Of a stretch of 64,000 nucleotides of DNA, positions 18,292 to 26,584 are shown piece after piece. This stretch comes from Ruminococcus sp. HUN007. Its GTDB lineage: Bacteria > Bacillota > Clostridia > Oscillospirales > Ruminococcaceae. The notes beneath the pieces are model-generated. The model had not been told where the DNA came from, searched no databases, and was given only the letters and a program-made list of their open reading frames with translations. A program made the translations under genes and the position numbers. Location of the stretch: the NCBI RefSeq assembly GCF_000712055.1, contig NZ_JOOA01000002.1, forward strand, positions 2,826,001 to 2,890,000, read 5' to 3'. Position 1 is the stretch's first letter; every line of letters starts with the position of its first letter.

Positions 18292-18372
18292 GCAAACTAC
18301 GTTTGCTCATAAGCATATCGGCTAATAGTAAACGAAAATTATTCGTTTACTGTAATTGCTGCCGTAGGCAGC
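18292..18372. repeat. Cluster of three short palindromes
   Basis: Three hairpins in a row: GCAAAC/GTTTGC (18292-18306), AGTAAACGAA/TTCGTTTACT (18327-18351) and GCTGCC-GTA-GGCAGC (18358-18372). The last resembles AGCTGCC-TTC-GGCAGCT at 496-512. They lie at the left boundary of the smc-ftsY insert. Confidence 0.45.
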
Positions 18373-18397
18373 GACCGTATTTCTGATGCGTTTTTCG

Positions 18398-18426
18398 TTG
18401 ACACAGATTGTTACTGATGTTATAAT
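18398..18426 (+). promoter_or_regulatory. Predicted strong sigma-A promoter
   Basis: TTGACA, a 17-nt spacer and TATAAT, driving the 75-residue gene that starts at 18494. Confidence 0.75.
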
Positions 18427-18493
18427 AAAAATGAAAACAGAAATCGTTAATAATTCAAGTTATGAATTACGAATAATCAAGGGGGCAATGTTT

Positions 18494-18721
18494 ATGACAG
18501 TACAGCAGCAGGCTCATGTTATGATAGATAAACTGAATGTCAACGGATTGAATTATATAATAAATGTATTGAATGAACTGGATTCTGATAACTGGATCGA
18601 TCAGTCATCCAAAAAAATAATAGATTCTGTTCATTCAGATGAAAAAAAGGAAGCTTTTCATCGCCTTGAAGAACGAAGGAAAAAATACGAATCGTTTGGT
18701 ATTACGCTTACGAAAAGGTAA
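18494..18721 (+). CDS. 75-residue protein of unknown function
   Basis: The start ATG at 18494 is 8 nt after AAGGGGG; an ATG two codons earlier is too close to that site. The protein (MTVQQQAHVMIDKLNVNGLN...) is predicted largely helical, with an amphipathic N-terminal helix and a charged C-terminus rich in Glu, Arg and Lys. A dedicated consensus promoter and two hairpins downstream make it a single-gene unit. Its size and charge resemble small regulators or antitoxins, but no family is recognised and no toxin partner is adjacent on the same strand. Confidence 0.6.
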   Translation: MTVQQQAHVMIDKLNVNGLNYIINVLNELDSDNWIDQSSKKIIDSVHSDEKKEAFHRLEERRKKYESFGITLTKR

Positions 18722-18781
18722 AGTCCACCTTACGGCGGACTTTACTATAAAAAAACGGGCTGTCTTATGACAGCCCGTTTT
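18720..18781. terminator. Paired terminators between convergent genes
   Basis: A first stem AAAGTCC...GGACTTT lies at 18720-18744. It is followed by a strong 12-13-bp stem AAAACGGGCTGTC-TTAT-GACAGCCCGTTTT at 18752-18781, with A and T runs on both sides, able to stop both the plus-strand gene and the minus-strand lipoprotein gene. Confidence 0.8.
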
Positions 18782-18802
18782 GAAGGTGCGTACGGCATTC
18801 TA

Positions 18803-19243
18803 TTACGTAAATTCACTGTTTAAAACTCGACATTCAGCAGTTTCGTCATTTACTAATAGCTGAATGTTAAAGTCGGTATTAATAAGGTGACCATAATCGT
18901 CTGGTACCGAACAATGTCCCATTACTCTTATATTGAAATAATCGTTGCCGTCATTCCCTATAGGTCCTGCTACGTCAAAATTTATATATTTTACAGTACC
19001 AATTACAATATTTACAGCATCAATTGCTTCTAAAGTTGCTGTAACATAGTTTGAAGCAGCTTCCTGTGCATCTGGATACGTCAGTTTCGTTTTTTCAGTA
19101 ACTGGTGGTTCAGTCTGCACTGGTGCCTGTGTTACTTGTTCGGTATTGGATGAAGAATTTGTATCTTCATCACCGCATCCGGTAAATAAAGTAATTGAAG
19201 ATATAGATAAGAACATAGCAAGTGTGATTAGTCTTTTTTTCAT
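18803..19243 (-). CDS. Small lipoprotein of unknown function
   Basis: 146 residues with a lipoprotein signal peptide: MKKR, a hydrophobic stretch and the lipobox LFTGC with the modified Cys at about residue 23. A Ser/Thr/Pro-rich linker (about 30-50) leads to a folded domain of roughly 95 residues containing two Cys. GGGGG lies 8 nt before the start. It should be anchored to the outer face of the membrane. It follows a zinc-ribbon protein gene on the same strand with a 25-nt gap, so the two probably form an operon. No family recognised. Confidence 0.75.
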   Translation of the reverse strand: MKKRLITLAMFLSISSITLFTGCGDEDTNSSSNTEQVTQAPVQTEPPVTEKTKLTYPDAQEAASNYVTATLEAIDAVNIVIGTVKYINFDVAGPIGNDGNDYFNIRVMGHCSVPDDYGHLINTDFNIQLLVNDETAECRVLNSEFT

Positions 19244-19268
19244 AGTAAAACCCCCACATTTTAAAATA

Positions 19269-19676
19269 TCAGTTAATTAAACCCCTTCTTGTACAGTTAG
19301 TACAAAATCCATTTAGTGCATTGTTGGCTTCTGTTATATCACAACCACAATTTGGACATGTAGTGATTATGTTGTTACTGTCCAATTGGGAGACAAATTT
19401 TGTTTCAGAATTCTGATAAATAGTTAAAAAGCGATTATAAAGACTCAAAGCTGTATCTTCGCCAATCTCATTATATGCTTTATCGAGTATTGAGATACAT
19501 TGGTTTTCGAATTTAGTGTCTTTGATGCTACATGTTTTTAATAGATATAACATTGCTTCGGCAAACTTACCTGTTTCAATTTCATCAGCAGTGTACTCTT
19601 TATTATCGGATTTAGCGATATCCTCTCGCAGATAAAGAGATAATTGCATAGCGATTTCATTATGAAAATTGAACAT
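19269..19676 (-). CDS. Zinc-ribbon protein of unknown function
   Basis: 135 residues from an ATG 5 nt after GGGAGGAG. The first 100 residues look helical (MFNFHNEIAMQLSLYLRED..., FAEAMLYLLKTC). The C-terminus is a compact zinc ribbon, CPNCGC with a second pair CTNC 16 residues on. The helical body plus terminal ribbon suggests an adaptor or regulatory protein rather than an enzyme. Upstream gene of a two-gene minus-strand unit with the lipoprotein. Confidence 0.65.
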   Translation of the reverse strand: MFNFHNEIAMQLSLYLREDIAKSDNKEYTADEIETGKFAEAMLYLLKTCSIKDTKFENQCISILDKAYNEIGEDTALSLYNRFLTIYQNSETKFVSQLDSNNIITTCPNCGCDITEANNALNGFCTNCTRRGLIN

Positions 19677-20039
19677 TCTTACTCCTCCCAATAAATAGAC
19701 TTATCAATTTTCAACAACAATCCGGATTGTTGTTTACAACTACATTGTATCAAAAAAAATCAATGGTTTTCGTGCAAAAAAGCAAAATCGTCATAATGCG
19801 CAAATATGAATGCCATATTTATATGAAGTATCTGATGTTTTAGTATGCAATTAAAGTAAAGAAATAAAATCACATTGGGGAATATATGTTTTATCTCTTA
19901 AGGTGTTTAATAATAACCCGTATAATTTCTTAAAGCTACTGTAAGTGAGATTTGATTTTTTGCTGTAGTATAGATTTTGAGCATGATTTATTGTATAATG
20001 AAATAGTAAGTGAAAATCATTCAGGAAAGGAGCTCTGTG
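19677..20039. other. Intergenic region between divergent genes
   Basis: AT-rich gap between the minus-strand zinc-ribbon gene and the plus-strand ATPase gene. A palindrome CAACAATCCGGATTGTTG lies near 19713-19730, where it could bind a regulator of the minus-strand unit. A TATAAT at about 20000 is a candidate -10 box for the ATPase gene, but no good -35 sits 16-18 nt upstream. No gene is apparent. Confidence 0.4.
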
Positions 20040-21632
20040 ATGGGACTTTATTTGAATCCGGATAATGAAAAGTTTAAGAAGATAGTTTCAAGTGAGATCT
20101 ACATTGATAAGACGGGTCTTCTGAATATGACAAACAGGTTGTTTCGTGAGGAAAAGAACTGTATTGCAGTAAGTCATGCAAGACGTTTTGGAAAATCACA
20201 GGCGGCAAGAATGATCGATGCTTATTACAGCAGAGGGTGCAATTCTGAAGAACTTTTTGCCGGACTTGAAATATCCGAATCTGCGGATTATAAAGAACAC
20301 CTTAACAGGTATAACGTTATTCATTTTGATATATCTTCGTTCGCAGATGAATATAAAGAGACGATCGTAAGTGAACTTAAAAGATATCTTTATGATGATC
20401 TGAAAAAGGAATATCCTGATGTTGATTACAGTAAGACAGTATCATCAGTGCTTTATCAGATTTATGAGAGTACGAAAAGCACTGGCTGTACAGGGATAAA
20501 ATTTGTTATTGTAATCGATGAGTGGGACTGTATCGTAAGAAATTTTTCAGACAGTCCGGAAATCGTTCATGAATATCTTCAGTTTCTTCATTCGCTTTTC
20601 AAGAGCAATGAATCGCAGGCGTTTCTTGGAATCGGATATATCACCGGTATTTTACCGATAAAAAAAATTGAAAATGAATCTGCGCTGAATAATTTTATCG
20701 AATATACCATGACTGATCCGGATGAAACGGCTTCGTATTTCGGATTTACAGAGGAAGAAGTAAGAAAACTGTGCCAGAGCTACAATATGCCGTTTGATTC
20801 TGTGAAAGAATGGTATAATGGTTATGTTTTCGAGAACTTCCATATGTATAATCCGGATTCGGTATGCCTGGCGATGAAAAAACACAAGCTTAAATCATAC
20901 TGGAAAAATACATCAGCATTCACCTCGGTAAACAGATATATCAGCCTTAATTTTGACGGGCTGAAGGAATCTGTTATAACAATGCTTAACGGAGGCAGAG
21001 TATCAGTAGATACAGAAACGTTTCAGAACGATCTTTCTGTTATTAATTCCAGAGATGATGCACTGACTGCGCTCATTCATCTTGGATATCTCGGATATGA
21101 CAGTGAAAGAAAAAAAGCATATATTCCAAACTATGAAGTTGCTGTTGCTTTTAAATCAGCTCTTGCTACAGGAAACTGGACAAAGATAGCAGATTCGATA
21201 CAGAAATGTGAGGATCTTTTATGGGCAACCATAGATGGTGATTCTTCAAAAGTTGCTGAACTTGTAGCACTGGCACATGAGGCGTATACTTCAGTACTGA
21301 AATACAATGATGAAAACTCACTCAGCTGCGCAATAACCATGGCTTATTTTACTGCACCGGCATATTATAATGTCGTACGTGAACTTCCGTCAGGTAAAGG
21401 TTTTGCTGATATTGCTTTTATTCCAAGATCAGATTCCGGAAACATGCCGGCGATGATAATCGAGCTGAAATACGACAAAAATGCTGACAGCGCTCTGAAT
21501 CAGATAAAAGAAAAGAGGTATAACGGTAAGCTGAAAGGCTACAGTGACAGGATACTGGTTGTTGGTATTAACTACAGCAAGGATACCAGAAATTATGAGT
21601 GTGTAATTGAAACGCTTGACGGTTTGTCATGA
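20040..21632 (+). CDS. AAA-ATPase-like protein with C-terminal PD-(D/E)XK nuclease
   Basis: 530 residues; AAAGGAG lies 7 nt before the ATG. The N-terminal domain is the AAA-ATPase-like family (PF09820 type): IYIDKTGLL, Walker A-like ARRFGKS at residues 47-53 and Walker B VIVIDEWD near 160. The C-terminal domain is the associated PD-(D/E)XK nuclease (PF08011 type), with ADIAFIPR and the catalytic IIELKYDKNADSALNQI. These proteins are common in several copies in gut Clostridia and Bacteroides; their role is unknown, with mobile-element or defence functions proposed. Here it is the largest gene of the smc-ftsY insert. Confidence 0.88.
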   Translation: MGLYLNPDNEKFKKIVSSEIYIDKTGLLNMTNRLFREEKNCIAVSHARRFGKSQAARMIDAYYSRGCNSEELFAGLEISESADYKEHLNRYNVIHFDISSFADEYKETIVSELKRYLYDDLKKEYPDVDYSKTVSSVLYQIYESTKSTGCTGIKFVIVIDEWDCIVRNFSDSPEIVHEYLQFLHSLFKSNESQAFLGIGYITGILPIKKIENESALNNFIEYTMTDPDETASYFGFTEEEVRKLCQSYNMPFDSVKEWYNGYVFENFHMYNPDSVCLAMKKHKLKSYWKNTSAFTSVNRYISLNFDGLKESVITMLNGGRVSVDTETFQNDLSVINSRDDALTALIHLGYLGYDSERKKAYIPNYEVAVAFKSALATGNWTKIADSIQKCEDLLWATIDGDSSKVAELVALAHEAYTSVLKYNDENSLSCAITMAYFTAPAYYNVVRELPSGKGFADIAFIPRSDSGNMPAMIIELKYDKNADSALNQIKEKRYNGKLKGYSDRILVVGINYSKDTRNYECVIETLDGLS

Positions 21633-21686
21633 TGTTTATCGATTGGAGATTGTTGTGAACCAATCAGAGTAATGTGCTGATTTGAA

Positions 21687-21726
21687 AAGACATGCATGTA
21701 AAATCATACGTGCATGTCTTTTTTAT
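21687..21726 (+). terminator. Terminator after the ATPase gene
   Basis: A 10-bp stem AAGACATGCA / TGCATGTCTT with a 14-nt loop and a TTTTTTATT tail. Confidence 0.85.
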
Positions 21727-21741
21727 TGGCATTTATGATAC

Positions 21742-21770
21742 TTGAAAAAGCGTTGTGTTTATGATACAAT
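21742..21770 (+). promoter_or_regulatory. Promoter of ftsY
   Basis: TTGAAA, a 17-nt spacer and TACAAT, 34 nt before the ftsY start. Confidence 0.7.
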
Positions 21771-21803
21771 TAAAAATGTATTTCAAATTTGCCAGGAGGT
21801 TTT

Positions 21804-23150
21804 ATGGGACTTTTCAGTAAAATAAAAGCAGGACTTCTGAAAACAAGACAGGCGATGATGTCTAAGCTTTCGAAACTGCTTCATTCATTTACCAAAATAG
21901 ATGAAGATCTGTTTGAACAGCTGGAGGAAACGCTTATCATGAGCGATGTCGGTGTTGACACTTCGCTTGAGATCTGTGACAGACTCAGAAAGATGATAAA
22001 GGAACAGGGGATTACTGATCCGAATGAGATCATGCGTCTTATACATGAAATAGTTTCGGACATGATGGGTGAAGACCAGGGGCTGGATCTTTCCACAACT
22101 CCTTCGGTCATTATGGTCATCGGTGTAAACGGTGCCGGAAAGACCACTACTATCGGCAAACTCTGCCACAAGCTCAAGGGCGAGGGTAAGAAGGTGCTTG
22201 TTGCTGCTGCTGATACATTCAGAGCGGCTGCTATCGATCAGCTCCAGGTATGGACGGAAAGAGCGGGAGTTGACATAGTAAAGCATGCTGAAGGTTCTGA
22301 CGCTGCGGCGGTTGTTTATGACGCTATCGCAGCTGCAAAGGCGAGACACTGTGACGTTGTCATCGTTGATACTGCAGGACGACTCCACAACAAGAAAAAT
22401 CTCATGGACGAGCTGGCAAAGATAAACAGAATCGTGGCAGGACAGGCAGAAGGATGTGCCCGTGAGATCCTTCTGGTACTCGATGCAACAACAGGACAAA
22501 ATGCTGTAAATCAGGCTAAACTCTTCAGCGAGGTCGCTGATATTACAGGTATAGTTCTTACAAAACTCGACGGTACTGCAAAGGGCGGTATTGTTATTTC
22601 AATAAAGAATGAACTTGGCATTCCGGTCAAGCTTGTTGGTCTCGGTGAAAAGATCGATGACCTTCAGGATTTCAACAGCCGTGATTTCGTAAATGCACTG
22701 TTCGGTGACGAAGTTCTCGACGGTGAAGTAAATATGGATGATGATATGTCTGAAGAGGATGAAGAAACTGCGGATATCGAAGAAGCATCTGCTGAATATT
22801 CAGAAGATGTCGATGATACATATACAGAAACTTCAGAAGAATCATCTTATGCTGAACCTGAAGAAATAAAAGAAACGACAGTGTCCGAACCGGAAGAAGC
22901 ACCGGAAGAAGCACCGGAAGAAACAGCGGTTTCAGATGAAAATGAAGCTTCTGAGGTCTCAGAAGAATCTGAAGAACCGGAAGTAACCGAAGATTCAGAA
23001 GAGACTGCAGAAACTGAAGAACCAGAGGGAACTGAAGAATCAGAAGAAGCTGCGGAACCGGAAGAAACTGCAGAAGCTGAAGAAGAGACAGAGGAACCGG
23101 AAAAGAAGAAGGGATTCTTCAGCCGTCTTTTCGGTAAAAAGAAGAAATAA
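21804..23150 (+). CDS. ftsY: Signal recognition particle receptor FtsY with C-terminal acidic tail
   Basis: 448 residues from an ATG 4 nt after GGAGG. FtsY is the SRP receptor GTPase that delivers ribosomes to the Sec translocon. The N domain starts at once with an amphipathic helix (MGLFSKIKAGLLKTRQAMM). The G domain has GVNGAGKTTTIGKL, DTFRAAAIDQL, DTAGRL, TKLDGTAKGG and GLGEKIDDL. The NG core ends near residue 300 (FVNALF). Residues 301-448 are an added tail dominated by Glu, Ser, Thr and Pro that ends EKKKGFFSRLFGKKKK. In E. coli FtsY an acidic A domain and a KKRGFFSWLG-type membrane tip lie at the N-terminus, so here they appear moved to the C-terminus. Confidence 0.95.
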   Translation: MGLFSKIKAGLLKTRQAMMSKLSKLLHSFTKIDEDLFEQLEETLIMSDVGVDTSLEICDRLRKMIKEQGITDPNEIMRLIHEIVSDMMGEDQGLDLSTTPSVIMVIGVNGAGKTTTIGKLCHKLKGEGKKVLVAAADTFRAAAIDQLQVWTERAGVDIVKHAEGSDAAAVVYDAIAAAKARHCDVVIVDTAGRLHNKKNLMDELAKINRIVAGQAEGCAREILLVLDATTGQNAVNQAKLFSEVADITGIVLTKLDGTAKGGIVISIKNELGIPVKLVGLGEKIDDLQDFNSRDFVNALFGDEVLDGEVNMDDDMSEEDEETADIEEASAEYSEDVDDTYTETSEESSYAEPEEIKETTVSEPEEAPEEAPEETAVSDENEASEVSEESEEPEVTEDSEETAETEEPEGTEESEEAAEPEETAEAEEETEEPEKKKGFFSRLFGKKKK

Positions 23151-23163
23151 TAAGGAGTAACAG

Positions 23164-23745
23164 ATGAAGGTAATACTTGCATCAAACAATAAGCACAAGC
23201 TTGAAGAAATAAAGAAGATACTTTCACCTCTCGGCTATGAAGTTGTTTCACAGGCTGAGGCCGGTGTGAATATCGACGTTGAGGAAACAGGCACTACTTT
23301 TGAGGAAAATGCCGCACTTAAGGCGCAGGCAGTTTACGATCTTACAAAGACAGCAGTTATTTCAGATGACAGCGGACTTGAAGTAGACTATTTAAACGGT
23401 GCTCCGGGCGTATATTCACACCGCTACGCAGGCGAGAACGCTACAGATGCTGACCGCTGTGCAAAGCTCCTTTCAGAATTAAGCGGCGTTGAAACAGAAA
23501 AGCGTACAGCAAGATTTGTCTGCGTGCTCTGCTTTATTGACGACAAGGGCGAAAAGCTTGTTATCCGCGGTACAGCCGAAGGTATCATCGGAACAGAACC
23601 TAAGGGCGAAAACGGATTCGGCTACGATCCTGTATTTATGTACGGTGACAGATCTTTTGCCGAACTTTCCGCAGAGGAAAAGAACTCCGTAAGCCACAGG
23701 GCAGATGCACTTAAAAAGTTTGCAGCTGCTATCGGAGCAAAATGA
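23164..23745 (+). CDS. rdgB: XTP/dITP pyrophosphatase (RdgB/HAM1)
   Basis: 193 residues; AAGGAGT precedes the ATG, 13 nt after ftsY. The enzyme hydrolyses non-canonical purine NTPs (XTP, dITP, ITP) to monophosphates. The family start KVILASNNKHKLEEIKKIL, TTFEENAALKA, SDDSGLEVDYLNGAPGVYS and GFGYDPVF with a late SHRADALKKF are all present. It belongs to a same-strand run with yhbY and nadD. Confidence 0.96.
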   Translation: MKVILASNNKHKLEEIKKILSPLGYEVVSQAEAGVNIDVEETGTTFEENAALKAQAVYDLTKTAVISDDSGLEVDYLNGAPGVYSHRYAGENATDADRCAKLLSELSGVETEKRTARFVCVLCFIDDKGEKLVIRGTAEGIIGTEPKGENGFGYDPVFMYGDRSFAELSAEEKNSVSHRADALKKFAAAIGAK

Positions 23746-23788
23746 AACACTGATAAATGAACGTAATGCTAAATGAAAGGCTGATATT

Positions 23789-24082
23789 ATGCTTACAAGC
23801 AAACAGAGATCAAAACTCAGAGGAATAGCAAGTACCTACGAAACAATTTTTCAGGTAGGTAAAAACGGAATACAGGATACACTCATAGCACAGGTAAACG
23901 ACGCTCTCAGAGTGCGTGAACTTATCAAGCTCCGTGTACTCGACAACAGTCCGTACACAGCAAGGGAAGCTGCTGACGAGATAGCAGAAAAGACAGGCGC
24001 TGATGTAGTTCAGGTAGTCGGCAGCAGATTCGTTCTCTTCAAGCGAAATCCGAAAGAACCTGTGATCGAAATAGACATCTGA
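23789..24082 (+). CDS. yhbY: YhbY-type CRM-domain RNA-binding protein
   Basis: 97 residues forming one CRM domain: LTSKQRSKLRGIAS at the start, then FQVGKNGI with the GxxG-type loop and KLRVLDNS, ending in KRNPKEPVIEIDI. YhbY proteins associate with pre-50S particles. The stop codon overlaps the nadD start (TGATG), and rdgB lies just upstream, so translation is probably coupled. Confidence 0.92.
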   Translation: MLTSKQRSKLRGIASTYETIFQVGKNGIQDTLIAQVNDALRVRELIKLRVLDNSPYTAREAADEIAEKTGADVVQVVGSRFVLFKRNPKEPVIEIDI

Positions 24083-24678
24083 TGGGCAGAACAGGATTTT
24101 TCGGCGGAACGTTCAATCCGATACACTCCGGCCACATCCATCTTGCGGAGGAAGCCTACAGTAAACTCGGACTTGACCGCCTTATACTTGTTCCGGCAAA
24201 TATCCCGCCGCACAAGGAAGCGCATGATCTGTGCAGTAACGCTGACAGATTAAACATGTGCCGCCTTGCTGCTGAGGACCATGAAGGCTTTGAGGTCTCG
24301 GACTTTGAACTGAAACAGGGCGGCAAAAGCTATTCCGTTTACACGACGGAGCATTTTGCGGAAATGTATCCTGATGATGACCTTTACATGATGGTCGGAA
24401 GCGACATGCTTTTAAGTTTTGACAAGTGGTACCGCTTTGAGGATATACTTAAAAAAGTGACTCTGGCAGTCGTGTCAAGAGAGTATGACGACATGGATGA
24501 CTTAAAGAAAAAGGCGGATGAACTTTCGGCTTTCGGCAGCGTGAAGATAATAAACGCTGATCCTTTTCCGGTCTCATCAACGCAGATAAGGGATCTGATA
24601 CGCCGCGGCCAAAAATATTCTTGCTATTTGCCTGAAAAAGTAGTACAATATATTAGACTGAAAAAATTATACGTATGA
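24082..24678 (+). CDS. nadD: Nicotinate-nucleotide adenylyltransferase
   Basis: 198 residues. NadD adenylates nicotinate mononucleotide in NAD synthesis. The nucleotidyltransferase motif FFGGTFNPIHSGHIHLAEEA contains the HxGH-type site, and the C-terminal VSSTQIRDLIRRG is the second ATP-binding motif (SSTxIR). It starts within the yhbY stop and is followed by a long hairpin, then yqeK, the usual Firmicutes partner. Confidence 0.96.
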   Translation: MGRTGFFGGTFNPIHSGHIHLAEEAYSKLGLDRLILVPANIPPHKEAHDLCSNADRLNMCRLAAEDHEGFEVSDFELKQGGKSYSVYTTEHFAEMYPDDDLYMMVGSDMLLSFDKWYRFEDILKKVTLAVVSREYDDMDDLKKKADELSAFGSVKIINADPFPVSSTQIRDLIRRGQKYSCYLPEKVVQYIRLKKLYV

Positions 24679-24685
24679 TGATCAT

Positions 24686-24737
24686 CACTGTTCCTTAAGA
24701 CCCGCTGATACACATAACTGCGGGCCTTAAGGCAGTG
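24686..24737. repeat. Long imperfect hairpin between nadD and yqeK
   Basis: Nested pairs CACTG/CAGTG, CCTTAAG/CTTAAGG and CCCGC/GCGGG form a stem of about 17 pairs with one mismatch and one small bulge around a 14-nt loop. There is no T tract, so it is more likely an RNA processing or stability element than a terminator. Confidence 0.55.
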
Positions 24738-24762
24738 TATAAACAACTGGCTGGTGATATAT

Positions 24763-25353
24763 TTGTTCGACGTGGAAAATATTACAGATTTTCTTAAAAA
24801 CCGTCTTTCAGAAAAAAGATTCAATCATTCACTCAACGTTGCCGCAGAATGCCGTAAACTTGCGGAATGGTACGGTGAAGACAGTGAAAAAGCATATTTT
24901 GCAGGTCTTGTACACGATATCTGCAAGGAGCTTCCTGCAGATGAACTGAAAAAAATGGCTGCGGAAAGCGGACTCGGCGTATCAGCGGCTGAGCTTGAGA
25001 CCAAGGCGCTCTGGCACGCAGTTGCAGGAGCAGCATTTGTACGTGATTCGCTTATGATAGAAGATAAGGATATTATCAATGCCGTACGCTTTCATACTAT
25101 CGGCAGAGCGGGAATGAGCCGCTTTGAGGAGATCGTGTATATCGGTGACCTGATTTCGGCAGACAGGTCCTACAACGGGGTCAAGAAATTCAGAAAGCTT
25201 GCTTATCAGGACATGGACAGGGTGATGCTTGAAGCCCTGATCTTTTCGATAGTATCTGTTACTGAGAAAAAAGGTCTCATTCCTGAATACACGCTTGAAG
25301 CTTACAATCAGTATGCGCTGAGAGAGAGCCGACGTGCTCAGGAAGGAAAGTGA
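24763..25353 (+). CDS. yqeK: YqeK-type HD-domain hydrolase
   Basis: 196 residues. YqeK enzymes hydrolyse diadenosine tetraphosphate (Ap4A) symmetrically. The HD metal site is visible: RFNHSLNVAAE, AGLVHDICKE, LWHAVAG and FHTIGRAGMS, with YIGDLISADR near the end. The TTG at 24763 is chosen because GGTGAT lies 4 nt upstream; GTG 24754 is an alternative. The gene lies in the conserved nadD-yqeK-LCP-rsfS block and ends in an overlap with the LCP gene's earliest possible start. Confidence 0.92.
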   Translation: MFDVENITDFLKNRLSEKRFNHSLNVAAECRKLAEWYGEDSEKAYFAGLVHDICKELPADELKKMAAESGLGVSAAELETKALWHAVAGAAFVRDSLMIEDKDIINAVRFHTIGRAGMSRFEEIVYIGDLISADRSYNGVKKFRKLAYQDMDRVMLEALIFSIVSVTEKKGLIPEYTLEAYNQYALRESRRAQEGK

Positions 25354-25355
25354 AC

Positions 25356-26501
25356 ATGGTAAGGAAAAGTAAGTTCAGGATATTCAGAGATATTCTTCTG
25401 CTTCTTATTACACTTGCTGTACTTTTTGTTGCCGGAAAAGGCATGATAAAGTCTGTTGTGTCTGACAGCCAGCCTTTTAAATCAGAACAGGCGGGCGAGC
25501 TGGATGCCGACAGCAACACATACATGCTTAAGCCGATGGAACCGGAACAGATGTTTGACGGCCTTGACCTTTACCAGTACATCGAAGGCCAGTACACGGT
25601 GCTGTGTCTCGGAATGGATGAGGAAGGACTCAACACGGATATTATGATGCTCGCGCAGTTTGACCTTAACGCAGCGAAGATAAATATTCTTCAGATACCG
25701 CGTGACTGCTACGTTGGTCCGGAATACACGAAGGCTGAACACGGAAAGATAAACAGCGTATATTCCGACGGTGTATGCGAAGGAAGCACTCCGGTCGCAA
25801 AGGTCGCTAACTGTCTGAAAGATCTTTTCGGTATTCCGATAGATGCGTACATCGGTATAAAATGCACTGACGTTCCGCCGGTAGTCGATGCTATCGGAGG
25901 AATTCCGATAAACGTTCCGTATGATATCATCTACGAAGCAGACAAGATCATCTACAAAGGTGAACAGGTGCTTAACGGTGAGCAGTCTGAATGGTTCGTG
26001 CGTTTCCGCCACGATTATCTCGAAGGGGACATTGCCAGAATCAGAGCTCAGAGGATCTTCCTGGCTGCCGGAATGCAGAAGGTAAAGAATCTCGGCACGC
26101 TGAAGGTACTGAGTATTTATCCTACACTGAAGCAGTACCTCATGTCTGACCTCGACATCAGCGAAATCGGTATTCTGTGCGATTTTGCCCAGACTGTTTC
26201 AATGGAAAATGTAACTGTAAGAATGGTGCCGGGTGAAGACTTAAGTCCGGGAGACATCAATAATTACTACGGCTACTCGATCCATGAGCAGGAAACAGCT
26301 GATATGCTCAACGAGTATTTCAGACCTTATCAGGAAGAAATGACAGCCGATCAGCTTAACATAACCGAAGTAAAGCATACAGCCACATATTACGATAATG
26401 ACAGCACAAGTTTCGCTGACATTGAAAACGGAAATGTTCCGTCTGTTCCGTTCAGGGAAGATGCAAACACCCTTGACGGAGCCGGAGACGGGGAAGAATA
26501 A
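25356..26501 (+). CDS. LytR-CpsA-Psr (LCP) family protein
   Basis: 381 residues with a short cytosolic N-terminus (MVRKSKFRIFRD), one membrane helix (about 12-28, ILLLLITLAVLFVAGKG) and an extracellular LCP domain: GQYTVLCLGMDEE, MMLAQFDLNAAKINILQIPRD, and VRFRHDYLEGDIARIRAQR carrying the conserved arginines. LCP enzymes transfer undecaprenyl-linked polymers such as teichoic acids or capsule to peptidoglycan. AAGGAAAG precedes the ATG; GTG 25350, overlapping the yqeK stop, is possible. Found between yqeK and rsfS as in many Clostridia. Confidence 0.93.
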   Translation: MVRKSKFRIFRDILLLLITLAVLFVAGKGMIKSVVSDSQPFKSEQAGELDADSNTYMLKPMEPEQMFDGLDLYQYIEGQYTVLCLGMDEEGLNTDIMMLAQFDLNAAKINILQIPRDCYVGPEYTKAEHGKINSVYSDGVCEGSTPVAKVANCLKDLFGIPIDAYIGIKCTDVPPVVDAIGGIPINVPYDIIYEADKIIYKGEQVLNGEQSEWFVRFRHDYLEGDIARIRAQRIFLAAGMQKVKNLGTLKVLSIYPTLKQYLMSDLDISEIGILCDFAQTVSMENVTVRMVPGEDLSPGDINNYYGYSIHEQETADMLNEYFRPYQEEMTADQLNITEVKHTATYYDNDSTSFADIENGNVPSVPFREDANTLDGAGDGEE

Positions 26502-26510
26502 AAAGGAACT

Positions 26511-26562
26511 GCCGGTCAGTGTGGTACAGGGTTTACGACCCGTACTGATGATCCGGTGCTTC
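26511..26562. repeat. Intergenic hairpin before rsfS
   Basis: Nested short pairs (CCGG/CCGG, GTAC/GTAC, GGG/CCC) fold most of the gap between the LCP gene and rsfS. No T tract follows, so it probably does not terminate transcription. Confidence 0.4.
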
Positions 26563-26584
26563 CGGAAATGAAAGGAAAGATAGA

